A DNA stretch of 64,000 nucleotides from JAEZPW01 sp035629075 (GTDB lineage Bacteria; Acidobacteriota; Terriglobia; Terriglobales; Acidobacteriaceae): positions 23,558 through 87,557 of the forward strand of contig DASPIK010000090.1 of assembly GCA_035629075.1 (NCBI GenBank), given 5' to 3'. The position numbers and the translations under genes are program-made. The notes under the pieces are model-generated. The model was not told the DNA's origin. It saw nothing but the letters and a program-made list of their open reading frames with translations, and ran no database searches. Below, piece by piece: positions 27,242 to 35,908 of the stretch (its first letter is position 1; each line of letters opens with the position of its first letter).

Positions 27242-27247
27242 CGTTCC

Positions 27248-28366
27248 CTACCGATCCACTCGATTCGAGTCCGTTATGTGTACTGGAGCACCGGAAGCAA
27301 GAGTCGTCGGAGGGTCTACCACAACGATCATGCCCGGCTTGAGACCTTCGCGAACCTCGACCGAATCCAAAGCCTCTACCCCAACAGCGATTTCTCGAAC
27401 TTCGGCTTTGCCGTTCTCGACGACGAAGACGTTCGCGACATCAGCACGCGAGCCGTCATGCATAAGTGCGGCGGGAGGTACAACTACAGCGTTGTTGATA
27501 TCGCGCACTTTGACGCGAGCACGGGCGAACAAACCCGAGATCAGGTTCTCCTTGCCTGCTACGCGGACTACGATCTCGAAAGAGCGGCTACGCTCATCGA
27601 CTGTCGGTAGAATGCGCGTAACTGTTCCGTGAGCCGCGAAGTCCGGCATCGCATCAACAGTCACTTCAGCCGGTGCGCCGATTTTCACCTTGGAAAAATC
27701 AGCTGACGTAACGGCAGCTCTGAATTCGAGAGTGGAGTTATCCACCAGCATCAACACCGGAGTGCCAACAGCCAACATGGTTCCAGTATCCACCAACCTT
27801 TTCGCGATTCGCCCGGAGAAAGGGGCGTGAATCTGGCATCGCGCCAACTGCTGAGCGGCGATCGCTTCTTCCGCCTTGGCCTGACGCAGAGACGCCTCGG
27901 CGACTTGCAGATTTACATTAGCTGCAAGATGGTCCTTGTCGGTAATGCCACCGGTCTTGAGCAGATTATTCGCGCGATCACGTTCGGCAACGGCATGTTC
28001 GCGGTTCGCTCGTGCCACGGCCACTGCGGCGCTGGCGCGCTCATGAGCGAGTCTCGCGTCGGTGCTGTCGAGAATCGCGATTACCTCCCCTTTTCGAACC
28101 GGCTCCCCTTCGTTCTTCAACAGGCGAAGAAGCCGAGCTGAAACTTCGGAGACTAACTGCACCTCGGCCTGAGGCTTCAGCGTTCCAGTCAACGAGAGTT
28201 CCTCAGCGATGTTCCGCTGCGCCACCGTCGTGGTACGCACGGCGACCGCCCGCATCTGTTCGGATACGTTCGCCTCGGCTTTCTTCTCACTCTTGCAGGC
28301 CGAAAGAGTAGTTAGCGTCAGGAGCGCCACTCCGGCCAGAACATGTTTCAGTGTGCCAGTGTTCAT
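27248..28366 (-). CDS. RND efflux periplasmic adaptor lipoprotein (MFP)
   Basis: 372 residues. The signal sequence ends in a lipobox TTLSAC with Cys24 as lipid-modified residue, so it is anchored in the inner membrane facing the periplasm. The barrel-sandwich half-motifs (SARLLRLLKNEGEPVRKGEVI and CQIHAPFSGRIAKRLVDTG) flank an alpha-hairpin of about residues 105-165 (RANREHAVAERDRANNLL). The beta-barrel and membrane-proximal domains follow. It bridges the RND transporter and TolC. Starts 2 nt after the tolC stop. Confidence 0.93.
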   Translation of the reverse strand: MNTGTLKHVLAGVALLTLTTLSACKSEKKAEANVSEQMRAVAVRTTTVAQRNIAEELSLTGTLKPQAEVQLVSEVSARLLRLLKNEGEPVRKGEVIAILDSTDARLAHERASAAVAVARANREHAVAERDRANNLLKTGGITDKDHLAANVNLQVAEASLRQAKAEEAIAAQQLARCQIHAPFSGRIAKRLVDTGTMLAVGTPVLMLVDNSTLEFRAAVTSADFSKVKIGAPAEVTVDAMPDFAAHGTVTRILPTVDERSRSFEIVVRVAGKENLISGLFARARVKVRDINNAVVVPPAALMHDGSRADVANVFVVENGKAEVREIAVGVEALDSVEVREGLKPGMIVVVDPPTTLASGAPVHITDSNRVDR

Positions 28367-28368
28367 TG

Positions 28369-29703
28369 TTATTTCCTTCTCCGTAGCTCGACCGGGTCGT
28401 GCCCCATAACGAAGTTGACTGTCGCGCGGGCATCAGCATGTTGCTGAAGCGCAATAGCAAGCGTGTTCTCGGCCTGCACGAGCGCATTCTGTGCGTCTGT
28501 GACGTCGAGGATGGTCGCAGCGCCGTAGTTGTAGTTCGCCTGAGTCATGTCCAATGCCTTGCGGGCCTGCTCGACGTTGAGTTGCGCCGCCGAAATCAGC
28601 CTTCCGGCTACGTTCAGCTTGACGAGCGCATCCATCGCCTGCAATCGGACCTGGTTCTGGAGAGCGATTTTGTCCTGTTTCGCTTTTCCGACTTCTGCCT
28701 CGGCCTGCGCCACTCGTCCCGCCGTGCGCTTTCCGTCAAATATCGGGAACTTGATCGAGATTGCAGTCGACCACTTCGTGAAATCGCGATCCAGGAAGTT
28801 CTCCGGTTTCCGGGTCGAGCGACCGTAGCTTCCAACAAAATCCACGCTTGGCTTAGACTCCGCTTTGGCTACGCCCACGAGTTGCTGGCGAACGCTTTCA
28901 GTCAGTTCGGCAACTTCCAAATCCGGACGGTTGGCCATCGCCTCACGCAGCACGTCCTCAAGTAGAAAGTCGGCTGGAACGTATTGCAGCGTATCGGAGG
29001 GAGTGATGGGCGTATCCATCGGACGAAGCATCAGCGCGTTCAATTGTGCGCGAGCGAGGTCGACGCCACCTTCCACACGTGTCACTTCAGCACGTTGGTT
29101 CTCGACGTCGACCTGTGATCGCAGCACTTCCAGTTCAGTGGCAACTCCAGCTTCCCGACGGTTGCGCGTGATCTCCAGATGCTTTTCTTTGCGTTCGAGC
29201 GCGTTCCGCTGGACACGGACTTGCTCCGTTGCATAGAGCAGTGCGTTGTAAGCCTTCACGGTTTCCAGTGCGATTTCCTGCTGCGCGCGCCGAAGGTCTG
29301 CGCCACCAAGGGTTCGCGCCAGGCGCGCTGCTCGAATGGCCTTTCCTACCTTGAAGCTGTAGAGAGTCTGGCGGACGTCGATCCCGCCCTCCCACATGTT
29401 CGAGGCGACCGGTTTCATCAGATCGCGCAACTCGGCCGGGAACGAATCAAAACTGCTGCTATTCAGAAGCGACGGATCGTTGTATCGAAACATCGTTCCG
29501 CGAGTCGATATATCGGGTAATGCGTTTGACCTTTCCTCGGTTATGCGGCCGTCGAGCAGTTTCAACTGCTGACGCGTTCTCAACACTCCCGGATTTGCAT
29601 TTAGTGCGGCAGCTACGGCTTCCGCGCGCGACAGCACCTCCGCCCGGAGCTGCCCAATGTTCAGCAGTACGATGATAAAAAGAAAGAAGTACTTCAGTTT
29701 CAT
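28369..29703 (-). CDS. TolC-family outer-membrane efflux channel
   Basis: 444 residues from the ATG at 29703, selected because it overlaps the tetR stop by 4 nt (ATGA) and begins a clear signal peptide (MKLKYFFLFIIVLLNIGQLRA). Two homologous halves typical of OEP/TolC proteins are seen, with long helical stretches (EALRSQVDVENQRAEVTRVEGG-like region at about 195-220 and AQLNVEQARKALDMTQANYN near 385-405). Ends VNFVMGHDPVELRRRK. Completes the tripartite pump. Confidence 0.92.
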   Translation of the reverse strand: MKLKYFFLFIIVLLNIGQLRAEVLSRAEAVAAALNANPGVLRTRQQLKLLDGRITEERSNALPDISTRGTMFRYNDPSLLNSSSFDSFPAELRDLMKPVASNMWEGGIDVRQTLYSFKVGKAIRAARLARTLGGADLRRAQQEIALETVKAYNALLYATEQVRVQRNALERKEKHLEITRNRREAGVATELEVLRSQVDVENQRAEVTRVEGGVDLARAQLNALMLRPMDTPITPSDTLQYVPADFLLEDVLREAMANRPDLEVAELTESVRQQLVGVAKAESKPSVDFVGSYGRSTRKPENFLDRDFTKWSTAISIKFPIFDGKRTAGRVAQAEAEVGKAKQDKIALQNQVRLQAMDALVKLNVAGRLISAAQLNVEQARKALDMTQANYNYGAATILDVTDAQNALVQAENTLAIALQQHADARATVNFVMGHDPVELRRRK

Positions 29704-30299
29704 GCCTGTATCCCTGTTGTCACGGGTGACCACCCGTCGAAGACGGTATCGATAATGGAATTAGCCAAGCTTCGTGTTAGCTTTGGCCGGCCCATTACGA
29801 GGTAATTTGAAAGGGCCTCGGCTAGTGCACCCATGAGCACTAGCATTCGCACTTCAGTGTCTCCCTGCCGAATCTCACCTTTTGCAGCTGCATCATTTGC
29901 CGCTTCTGCGATTCGTCGGATACCCTCGTTGTAGAAGTCGTGCACATCACTCCGAAACGGGAACGTCGTCGCCCACACGATGCTGAAAATGAAACGCCAC
30001 AACTGGGGTCGCCGCGTCGCGTCCTCGAAGATGATTTCAGCGAACTTGTAGTACTTTTCGCGGAGCGGTCCAGGCGTGCTCAGGGCAGCGTCCACAGGAT
30101 CCGTCAGCTCGTGCAGGGTGTTGCGCACCAGTTCGCGGTAAACGCCTTCTTTGCTTTTGTAAAAGTAGTAGAGAGTCGGCTTCGTAATGCCGGCCAGTTC
30201 ACAGATCTCCCGAGTCGATGTTGCCTCGTAACCCTTCTCCGAGAACAACTGAAGAGCTGCATCCAGGATCCGACGCGAACTGTTCGGTTCATTGTTCAT
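29700..30299 (-). CDS. TetR/AcrR-family repressor of the efflux operon
   Basis: 199 residues. The N-terminal HTH (about 9-55) reads ILDAALQLFSEKGYEATSTR, then EICELAGITKPTLYYFYKSKE, the standard TetR signature. The C-terminal ligand domain is helical and variable (AEIIFEDATRRPQLWRFIFS). It is the first gene of the tetR-tolC-MFP-RND operon, and two palindromic sites lie in its own promoter, so autorepression relieved by a pump substrate is likely. No Shine-Dalgarno is visible before the ATG. Confidence 0.92.
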   Translation of the reverse strand: MNNEPNSSRRILDAALQLFSEKGYEATSTREICELAGITKPTLYYFYKSKEGVYRELVRNTLHELTDPVDAALSTPGPLREKYYKFAEIIFEDATRRPQLWRFIFSIVWATTFPFRSDVHDFYNEGIRRIAEAANDAAAKGEIRQGDTEVRMLVLMGALAEALSNYLVMGRPKLTRSLANSIIDTVFDGWSPVTTGIQA

Positions 30300-30321
30300 G
30301 GTTGCACTAGTAGTATACGTG

Positions 30322-30384
30322 TATTGACCGGTAGGTATAGAAAAGCACGTGCCTACTATACCGACCGGTAGGTAGGAACGTCAA
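30322..30384 (-). promoter_or_regulatory. Promoter and two TetR operators of the efflux operon
   Basis: Minus-strand -35 TTGACG (30384-30379) and -10 TATAGT (30360-30355) are separated by 18 bp. The spacer contains the near-perfect palindrome TACCGACCGGTAGGTA (30359-30374). A second, weaker copy with the identical core GACCGGTAGGTA lies at 30322-30337, just downstream of the expected start site. Bound TetR would cover the promoter and block elongation. Confidence 0.7.
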
Positions 30385-30564
30385 TGGTTTAGCTTCAGGT
30401 TAGAAATACAGGACAGAGTGGCGATCGGGCGCCCAAGCTTGGCGTCTTTCAGGCCCACGAGGCATACCCAGTTGCGGCAGGGATCACGGGAGAAGAGGGA
30501 GGGTAAGGTAGCTATCTCGGGTGCAATTGAACTTAGGTGCCGTTTTCCAGCGCCGGTTCCTGTT

Positions 30565-30906
30565 TCAGGGTTCCCGGTTGCTATTTCCTGGCATGGCTTT
30601 GCGCTGGAGGCGATCGACGATTTCGGCGGTCTGGTCGTGCAGCATGCGTGTCTGCTCACGTACCTGCGTGACCAGCTCTTGCATTCGCCGGAACTCCTCG
30701 CGAGAGTTGCTGCGGCTGGGCTGTCGTGTCGATTGCCCACGCAGCCACGCATTCAACTCATCGGGAAATGCCAAGACAATCTGCTTATGTTTGGGTTTGG
30801 GACGCCGCACCGGGAGCCCCAATTCCCGTTCCCATCTCTGGACGGTTCGAACTCCTTTGCCCAGATGGGCCGCAATTTCTTTCCAAGACGTCAACACAGC
30901 TGCCAC
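30565..30906 (-). CDS. Small helix-turn-helix DNA-binding protein
   Basis: 113 residues starting at a GTG with GGAGACC upstream. The N-terminus LTSWKEIAAHLGKGVRTVQRW is a MerR/excisionase-like HTH; ERELGLPVRRPKPKHKQIVLAFPDELNAWL extends it in the manner of a family very common in Acidobacteria, where it is often fused to sensor or TPR domains. Here it is freestanding, followed by a short coiled coil (about 70-100, EEFRRMQELVTQVREQTRML). Targets are unknown. Confidence 0.75.
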   Translation of the reverse strand: MAAVLTSWKEIAAHLGKGVRTVQRWERELGLPVRRPKPKHKQIVLAFPDELNAWLRGQSTRQPSRSNSREEFRRMQELVTQVREQTRMLHDQTAEIVDRLQRKAMPGNSNREP

Positions 30907-31101
30907 ACTGGTCTCCCGACGCCGTATATAACCCCGATCAACGCTGCTCGTATAAGAGTCTGCGCTTTGCTCTAGAGTAGATCAGCTCAGTCTTGAGATG
31001 CGGTCTCACTAGCGTGGCAGATGCTCAATGGCCGATTGCATCTTAGAAAAATCAGCCCCCGGCTAGCCAGATATTCCAATTGGGTTGCGGACTGTTGAGA
31101 C

Positions 31102-32178
31102 ATGGACAAGACGCATGTGATATCCAAAGAGGATTCTCTGCAAGCGCCCACTATCAGCAGTGAACCGCCGGCTCAGGAACTCCGATTGCTCCGCTCGCAA
31201 TTCAGTTCTCTTCTCGAAATGTTGCAGTCGGCGATCATCACCCTTGACACAACAGACGTCATTACTGGATGCAATGACGCCGCTGTTGCTTTGTGGGGAA
31301 TTTCCGGCGCTAACTTGGTTGGAAGCAAGCTCCAAACAACCGAGCTTGTGAGGCGCTGCCCGGAGCTGCTTGCTGGCCTTGAGGCAAACCGGGACAGTTC
31401 GACCCAGCCGGCGCGGTTTCGATGCAGCATCGAATGCGACGGCGAGAACCAGTTGATCGAAGTGGGCGTACAGCACCTTTTGTCGAGTACGGGCGAGCAG
31501 ATCGGAACGGCTCTTCGCCTCCAAACCATCGGTACTGAATCGGAACTCCAACGTCCCGTTGAGCAATCGTCGTGCGGGAGCGACTGCGAAGCGATGAGAA
31601 CAGCCGACGAGGAGTCGCTGTGTATTAGCGAAGAGCTCCAGGCAACAAACGAAGAACTAGAGGCGACAAGCCGAGAGCTCGAGTCCCTCAGCGAGAAGCT
31701 GTTAGCGCTCAACAACAGGCTCGAAGCGCACAGCCGCGAACTGAAGTTGGCATCCCCCTATGCTGACATGTTCATGGACATGCCGTGGCCGGTAGTGCTG
31801 ATCGACAGCGACGAGAGGATTAAGTTCTGCAACCCTGCAGCACTCAGAAGCCTCGACTTGGGGGAATCCTCAGCCTTAGGTATCGGCATAGATCGACTTT
31901 CCGTCAGCAACCGTTTTCGCGAGGGTCTGTTAAAAGGCTGTCGCGCCGCCCTAGCGGAAGGCAAGTCGATGACGTTGCGAAGCAGCGAGTTCAAACTGCC
32001 GCGAAGTACGCCTGTATTCGACGTCTTCTTCAGCCCAGTGTCACATGAAAACAGCCACAATTCCGGCGTGTTAGTCGTCTTTGGGTCCACTACGGCTGAC
32101 TTATTCCGTGGCCCGATCCGGACGAACGATATGATCGAAAACGGCCAGCGTAGGCCGCCTCTGCGGCGCGTTGCGTAG
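31102..32178 (+). CDS. PAS-coiled-coil-PAS protein lacking an output domain
   Basis: 358 residues. Two PAS domains (about 35-150, LLEMLQSAIITLDTTDVITG; about 218-325, DMPWPVVLIDSDERIKFCNPA) flank a coiled coil at about 170-215 with EELQATNEELEATSRELE. That heptad phrase is the signature linker of CheB-CheR-PAS fusion proteins. No methyltransferase, kinase or GGDEF follows: the frame stops after PAS2 with a basic tail (NGQRRPPLRRVA). It may be a remnant of a larger sensor or a scaffold working with the RsbW-like ATPase downstream. No strong ribosome site. Confidence 0.75.
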   Translation: MDKTHVISKEDSLQAPTISSEPPAQELRLLRSQFSSLLEMLQSAIITLDTTDVITGCNDAAVALWGISGANLVGSKLQTTELVRRCPELLAGLEANRDSSTQPARFRCSIECDGENQLIEVGVQHLLSSTGEQIGTALRLQTIGTESELQRPVEQSSCGSDCEAMRTADEESLCISEELQATNEELEATSRELESLSEKLLALNNRLEAHSRELKLASPYADMFMDMPWPVVLIDSDERIKFCNPAALRSLDLGESSALGIGIDRLSVSNRFREGLLKGCRAALAEGKSMTLRSSEFKLPRSTPVFDVFFSPVSHENSHNSGVLVVFGSTTADLFRGPIRTNDMIENGQRRPPLRRVA

Positions 32179-32490
32179 CCGGCTTCATCCCGCGCCAAAG
32201 TCGCTGTAGCTCGAGTCGTGTTTTGTGCAACGGCTTGGTGCTTCCCCAACCGAACAGCCCAACCTCCCTACGTCATGCAGCACGAATACGGTTCGATAGC
32301 TTCGGCCGCTAATAATGGGAATGAGGATGCGCCGAGATGACCTCTGGTAGGTTTGGGGCGGCGAATGACTGGTGCTTACCCGCGCGCGACCGTTCTGTTG
32401 TGCATGGAACTCGCGCCAGCAAAACTGCATCTGTAATCGTGCTAGGTGACTAGCAACTGAGGCTGTACCATCCTTACTGGAGGAACGCTT
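32179..32490 (+). other. Intergenic region, no gene seen
   Basis: This 312-bp stretch lies between the PAS protein and the RsbW-like ATPase, both on the plus strand. It contains no credible coding frame or tRNA. The last 20 bp carry the ribosome site GGAGGAA for the next gene. A separate promoter for the ATPase is likely but not identifiable by eye. Confidence 0.35.
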
Positions 32491-32985
32491 ATGGCGGTAT
32501 CGGCTGACGAAGCTTTCGACCTGCAACGCTACTTGCCGAGCGCTTTCCCGCACCGTCTGCAGTTCGAACTCTCAGCGAAGGTGGAAGCCATAAATCCTGC
32601 GGTCGATAACGCCATGTGTTTCGCCGGCGAGCACGGGTGTGCGGGTGAGTGTGATTTCGAAGTGCGCCTCGCACTGCAAGAAGCTCTGGCAAACGCTGTC
32701 GTTCACGGATGTCAGTGCGATGGGGAACGGTCAGTACATTGCCTGATCGCATGCGGAGACTCTCAGGTACTGCTTATCGTCCGTGATCCAGGAGAAGGCT
32801 TCGATGTCAGCGGAGTTCCTTCGCCAACCGAGGGTCACAGGCTTTTCGAGTCTCACGGCCGGGGCATTGAGCTTATTCGCCGTCTCATGGATGAAGTCTA
32901 CTTTGAGCGCGGCGGCACCGAGATACATATGGTCAAGAGATGCCCGTCGACGCAGCGCGAGAATCTAGTTCTCGTGGACGAGTAG
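32491..32985 (+). CDS. RsbW-like anti-sigma factor / serine kinase
   Basis: 164 residues with a single GHKL ATPase domain: VRLALQEALANAVVHGCQ (N box), VRDPGEGFDVSGVP (G1) and SHGRGIELIRRLMDEVYFERGGTE (G2). This is the RsbW/SpoIIAB pattern, in which the kinase binds a sigma factor or phosphorylates an STAS antagonist. It has a strong CTGGAGGAA before the ATG. No anti-anti-sigma partner or sigma gene is adjacent, so partners must be elsewhere, perhaps in the rsb operon of this window. Confidence 0.85.
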   Translation: MAVSADEAFDLQRYLPSAFPHRLQFELSAKVEAINPAVDNAMCFAGEHGCAGECDFEVRLALQEALANAVVHGCQCDGERSVHCLIACGDSQVLLIVRDPGEGFDVSGVPSPTEGHRLFESHGRGIELIRRLMDEVYFERGGTEIHMVKRCPSTQRENLVLVDE

Positions 32986-33018
32986 TTGCGAGCACCTATC
33001 AACCCAGTATGTCCCAGA

Positions 33019-33510
33019 TCACTTCGAGAGTCCCAGTTCCGAGTGAATTCTGGCTACGATAGTGTCCGGGGGCGCTGCGACGTCGATGACCAAGACGTCC
33101 CCGCTGGGTTCCTCCAGGGCGTCGAATTGACTATCCAGCAGATTGAGACCAGCAAAGTGCCCTGTTCGCCCGGCGAGACGGGAGGCTATGAGTGAATACG
33201 ACCCTCGCAGGTACACAAGTCTGACCTGCCGATCGATTCGTAGCATGTCACGGTATCTCTGCTTCAGCGCGGAACACGCCAGCACAACATCTTCGTTCTG
33301 GCTAATCCAATGACGTATGGCTTCCTGCAACGCTCGTAGCCACGGAGCACGGTCTTCATCGTTGAGCACTATGCCTTCTCGCATTTTGGCGATGTTCTGC
33401 CGTGAGTGGAAGCTGTCCCCATCCACAAACTTTCAACCCAGCGACGCAGCTAAAAGTTTGCCAACGGTACTCTTTCCCGATCCCGCAACGCCCATCAGCA
33501 CTAGGACCAT
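33019..33510 (-). pseudogene. gntK: Gluconokinase gene interrupted by one in-frame TGA
   Basis: The full frame from ATG 33510 to the stop at 33019 encodes a 163-codon gluconokinase (6-phosphogluconate formation): P-loop LMGVAGSGKST at codons 5-15, then ASLG-stop-KFVDGDSFHSRQNIAKM, LACSALKQRYRDMLR and VYLRGSYSLIASRLAGR. Codon 26 (33435-33433) is TGA where relatives have Trp (LGW.FVDGD), a one-base change from TGG. Nothing else is damaged, so it is a very recent nonsense mutation, a sequencing error, or rare readthrough. Restarting downstream would lose the P-loop and so be inactive. Confidence 0.85.
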
Positions 33511-33565
33511 CTACTGCCCCACTCGAACAGAACAGATGCGCACGAGTGGGTCTATACTGCCACGC

Positions 33566-34147
33566 ATGAGTGCAGAGGAAGTCGAGATCAAGTTTGCCGT
33601 TCTTGACGTCGAGACTCTCAGGCTGAAACTGTTGCGATGCGGTTTCAGGGAGCAGACGCCGCGGACTCACGAGATGAACACCTTGTACGATACGCCGGAA
33701 CAGGAACTCCGAAGCCGTGGTGAACTTTTGCGGATCCGCAAGTACGGCAGGGATTGGATTCTGACTCATAAGTCGAAAGGCAGTGATCAGCGACACAAAA
33801 CGAGACGTGAAATCGAGACCCATTTTAGTGACGGAGAGAATCTTGATGCCATCTTTCGTGCGCTCGGATTCCAGCCGACATTCCGCTATGAAAAGTTTCG
33901 CGCCGAGTGGAGCGATGGCCAGGGGCACGTGGTCGTGGATGAAACGCCAATCGGGAACTTCGCAGAAATAGAGGGTCCACCCGACTGGATTGATGCCATT
34001 GCCGCTAACATCGGGGTCACCGAGCCTGAATACATAACCAAAAACTACGCAGTCCTGTTTGGCGAGTGGAAGCACCGCACCGGAAGCGACGCTCCAGACA
34101 TGACTTGGGACGCGATTGGCGCAAGTCGCCCCCGCCCGCTGACCTGA
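33566..34147 (+). CDS. CYTH-domain protein (class IV adenylate cyclase / triphosphatase-like)
   Basis: 193 residues from the ATG at 33566; an in-frame extension upstream runs antisense to gluconokinase and has no similarity. The CYTH signature ExExK is at residues 4-8 (EVEIKF), with following basic/acidic strands LRIRKYGRDWILTHKS, RREIETHF, VVVDETPIGNFAEIEGP and an ITKNYAVLF end. The tunnel fold hydrolyses or cyclises triphosphates (CyaB, thiamine-triphosphatase). The substrate cannot be decided. There is no Shine-Dalgarno; a TATACT sits 8 bp upstream, compatible with leaderless translation. Confidence 0.82.
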   Translation: MSAEEVEIKFAVLDVETLRLKLLRCGFREQTPRTHEMNTLYDTPEQELRSRGELLRIRKYGRDWILTHKSKGSDQRHKTRREIETHFSDGENLDAIFRALGFQPTFRYEKFRAEWSDGQGHVVVDETPIGNFAEIEGPPDWIDAIAANIGVTEPEYITKNYAVLFGEWKHRTGSDAPDMTWDAIGASRPRPLT

Positions 34148-34149
34148 AC

Positions 34150-34185
34150 GCACAGCCACGCGGGTGTTAACCAGCGTGGCTGTGC
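34150..34185. terminator. Hairpin between convergent CYTH and aldo/keto reductase genes
   Basis: A 12-bp perfect stem (GCACAGCCACGC with GCGTGGCTGTGC) and a 12-nt loop. There is no T tract, so it may act as a weak bidirectional terminator or mRNA-end stabiliser. Confidence 0.5.
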
Positions 34186-34206
34186 TACTACGATTGCCCG
34201 GATTGA

Positions 34207-35166
34207 TCACTGATAGTAGTTGCGCACCCAGCGGTGTTTTCGAGCAGCAGCGAGCATTAACGCCGGCAGGGGGCCAGCATCGGACACCTTCGCGTTTGAG
34301 GCTACATGTTCCGGGCTTCGCATTCCGGGAATCACTGTTGAAACGGCGGCATCACTGAGGCAGAACCGAAGAGCGATTCCCGGTAATTCCTCGGTCCTAA
34401 TGCCGAGGCTTGCCGTGAGTTGCTGTACGCGTTCCCAGCTTTCCTGCTTGCGGTCGCCCCTGAAGTAGAAGTTTCGAAAATCGCCGTCTGGAAATATTGT
34501 GTCAGGCCGCACCTTTCCGGTAAGGCTTCCTTCGTCAAACGGCACACGCGCGAGCACGCCGATGTTCTGCTCAAGACAGTACGGGAACAATTCATCCTCG
34601 GGTGACTGATCGAACAGGTTGTAGATGACCTGCACGGTATCAACCAAGCCACTACCAAGAGCTTTGAGCGAGTCGGTCGGCGTATGCTCACCGAGTGAAA
34701 CGCCGATGTAGCGAACCTTGCCGGACGACTTCATCTGGCTTACCGTCTCAATCCACTCTTCATCGCCAGCCCAACCATCGGTCCAGACGTGGAACTGGTA
34801 CAAGTCGACGGCATCCCGCCCCAAGTTGCGGAGCGTTTCGTCCAGGGACGACAAAACGTACTCCTTCGGGAATACTTCTCGAATGGACCCCTTCGCGGGC
34901 CAGATGCGGTTGCGAGGCGGCACCTTGCTCGCAATCACGACGTCGTCGGCCACAGCAAAGGCCTTTCCGATCAATCGCTCGCTGTGACCATCTCCGTATG
35001 CAAGCGCGGTGTCGTAAAAGTTTATGCCGTTATCGCGTGCAGTTCTTAATGCGCGTAACGCGGCCTGATCTTCACCGCCAAGCCATTGCTTGCCACCGAT
35101 GCCCCAAGCTCCAAAACCAATCTCACTTACGTTGAGTGCGGTACGTCCAAGTTTGCGATATCGCAT
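34207..35166 (-). CDS. Aldo/keto reductase
   Basis: 319 residues, a complete AKR TIM barrel. The catalytic tetrad is present: Asp52 and Tyr57 (FYDTALAYGDGHSE), Lys81 (IASKVPP) and His126 (LYQFHVW). The NADPH-site strand near the end (ALRFCLSDAAVSTVIPGMRS) is typical. It resembles the general oxidoreductase (YajO/Tas-like) group. Substrate unknown. Convergent with the CYTH gene. Confidence 0.9.
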   Translation of the reverse strand: MRYRKLGRTALNVSEIGFGAWGIGGKQWLGGEDQAALRALRTARDNGINFYDTALAYGDGHSERLIGKAFAVADDVVIASKVPPRNRIWPAKGSIREVFPKEYVLSSLDETLRNLGRDAVDLYQFHVWTDGWAGDEEWIETVSQMKSSGKVRYIGVSLGEHTPTDSLKALGSGLVDTVQVIYNLFDQSPEDELFPYCLEQNIGVLARVPFDEGSLTGKVRPDTIFPDGDFRNFYFRGDRKQESWERVQQLTASLGIRTEELPGIALRFCLSDAAVSTVIPGMRSPEHVASNAKVSDAGPLPALMLAAARKHRWVRNYYQ

Positions 35167-35314
35167 GCCTCGTCCTTACGTTCTTCCAGGCGATTGTAAT
35201 TCGTGGTACGTGTGGACAGTCCAACGCTTTAGGGCGATGTGGCCTTGCAATCGATCGAGGCATATGTGGACCTGAATCAAATTGAAGCAAAGCGGGGTTC
35301 GTTCTATTCCGCCG

Positions 35315-35761
35315 TCATGCCGCTTTCGTGGCTTTACGGGCGCGCTCATAGCCGACTGTACCGTAGTAGAGTGCGCGATCGAAGAACTGCTCAACGAGTT
35401 GCATTAGTTCGAGTTCCCCAAGCAACTGCATGGCACCATCAACGGTGGCGTTCGTCTGCAGGTAGTGCACAAGATTTTCTTTCGTGATGACCAGTGCCCA
35501 AACAAAGTCGCTGATACGAATTCCTTCTTCCGAGCGATGCTGGCCAATCGAGATGTAGTGATGCTCGATCTCACTTTCCGTCTTCGTGAGCAACCACTCT
35601 CCAAGGTGTGCGTAAATCTCGTAGGATTGCTGCCTTAATTCTTCGGGCGGGATCTTCAGGTAGTCGAGAGTGCGCTGCGAGGTTCGAATCTTTTCAGTCA
35701 GGGTAGTTGCCAGTTGGTCGGAATGGGCCTCAATGAGACGAACGAGCCTGGTCGCCAGCAT
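35315..35761 (-). CDS. Helical RsbRD-N-like sensor domain protein
   Basis: 148 residues from the ATG at 35761, which has GTGGAGG; 25 upstream codons lack family features. The sequence LVRLIEAHSDQLATTLTEKI, RTLDYLKIPPEELRQQSYEIYAHLGEWLL, FVWALVITKENLVHYL resembles the stand-alone four-helix RsbRD-N (RsbR sensor) domain. It has no STAS domain. It may be a sensory or decoy partner of signalling proteins such as RsbR. The similarity is judged by eye, so the family call is tentative. Confidence 0.6.
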   Translation of the reverse strand: MLATRLVRLIEAHSDQLATTLTEKIRTSQRTLDYLKIPPEELRQQSYEIYAHLGEWLLTKTESEIEHHYISIGQHRSEEGIRISDFVWALVITKENLVHYLQTNATVDGAMQLLGELELMQLVEQFFDRALYYGTVGYERARKATKAA

Positions 35762-35861
35762 GATCTCGCCTCCACGTACAAGTGGATGCAAAGAACGGCA
35801 TGGGCGGATGCGCAACTCAAATTTGCAGTCGCGCACGTAGGTGAATGCTCCAATTTGGAAC

Positions 35862-35892
35862 GAAAAAAATAGCCCGTCCGTTTGGACGGGCT
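35862..35892 (-). terminator. Rho-independent terminator of secA
   Basis: On the minus strand AGCCCGTCC / GGACGGGCT (9 bp, loop AAAC) is followed by ATTTTTTTCG. It begins 17 bp past the secA stop. Confidence 0.92.
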
Positions 35893-35908
35893 GCTGACAA
35901 ACCTGAGT

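Noticed and set aside
30381..30752. Minus-strand open frame of 123 codons
   Set aside because: Overlaps the HTH gene in another frame; the HTH protein has family residues and a ribosome site.
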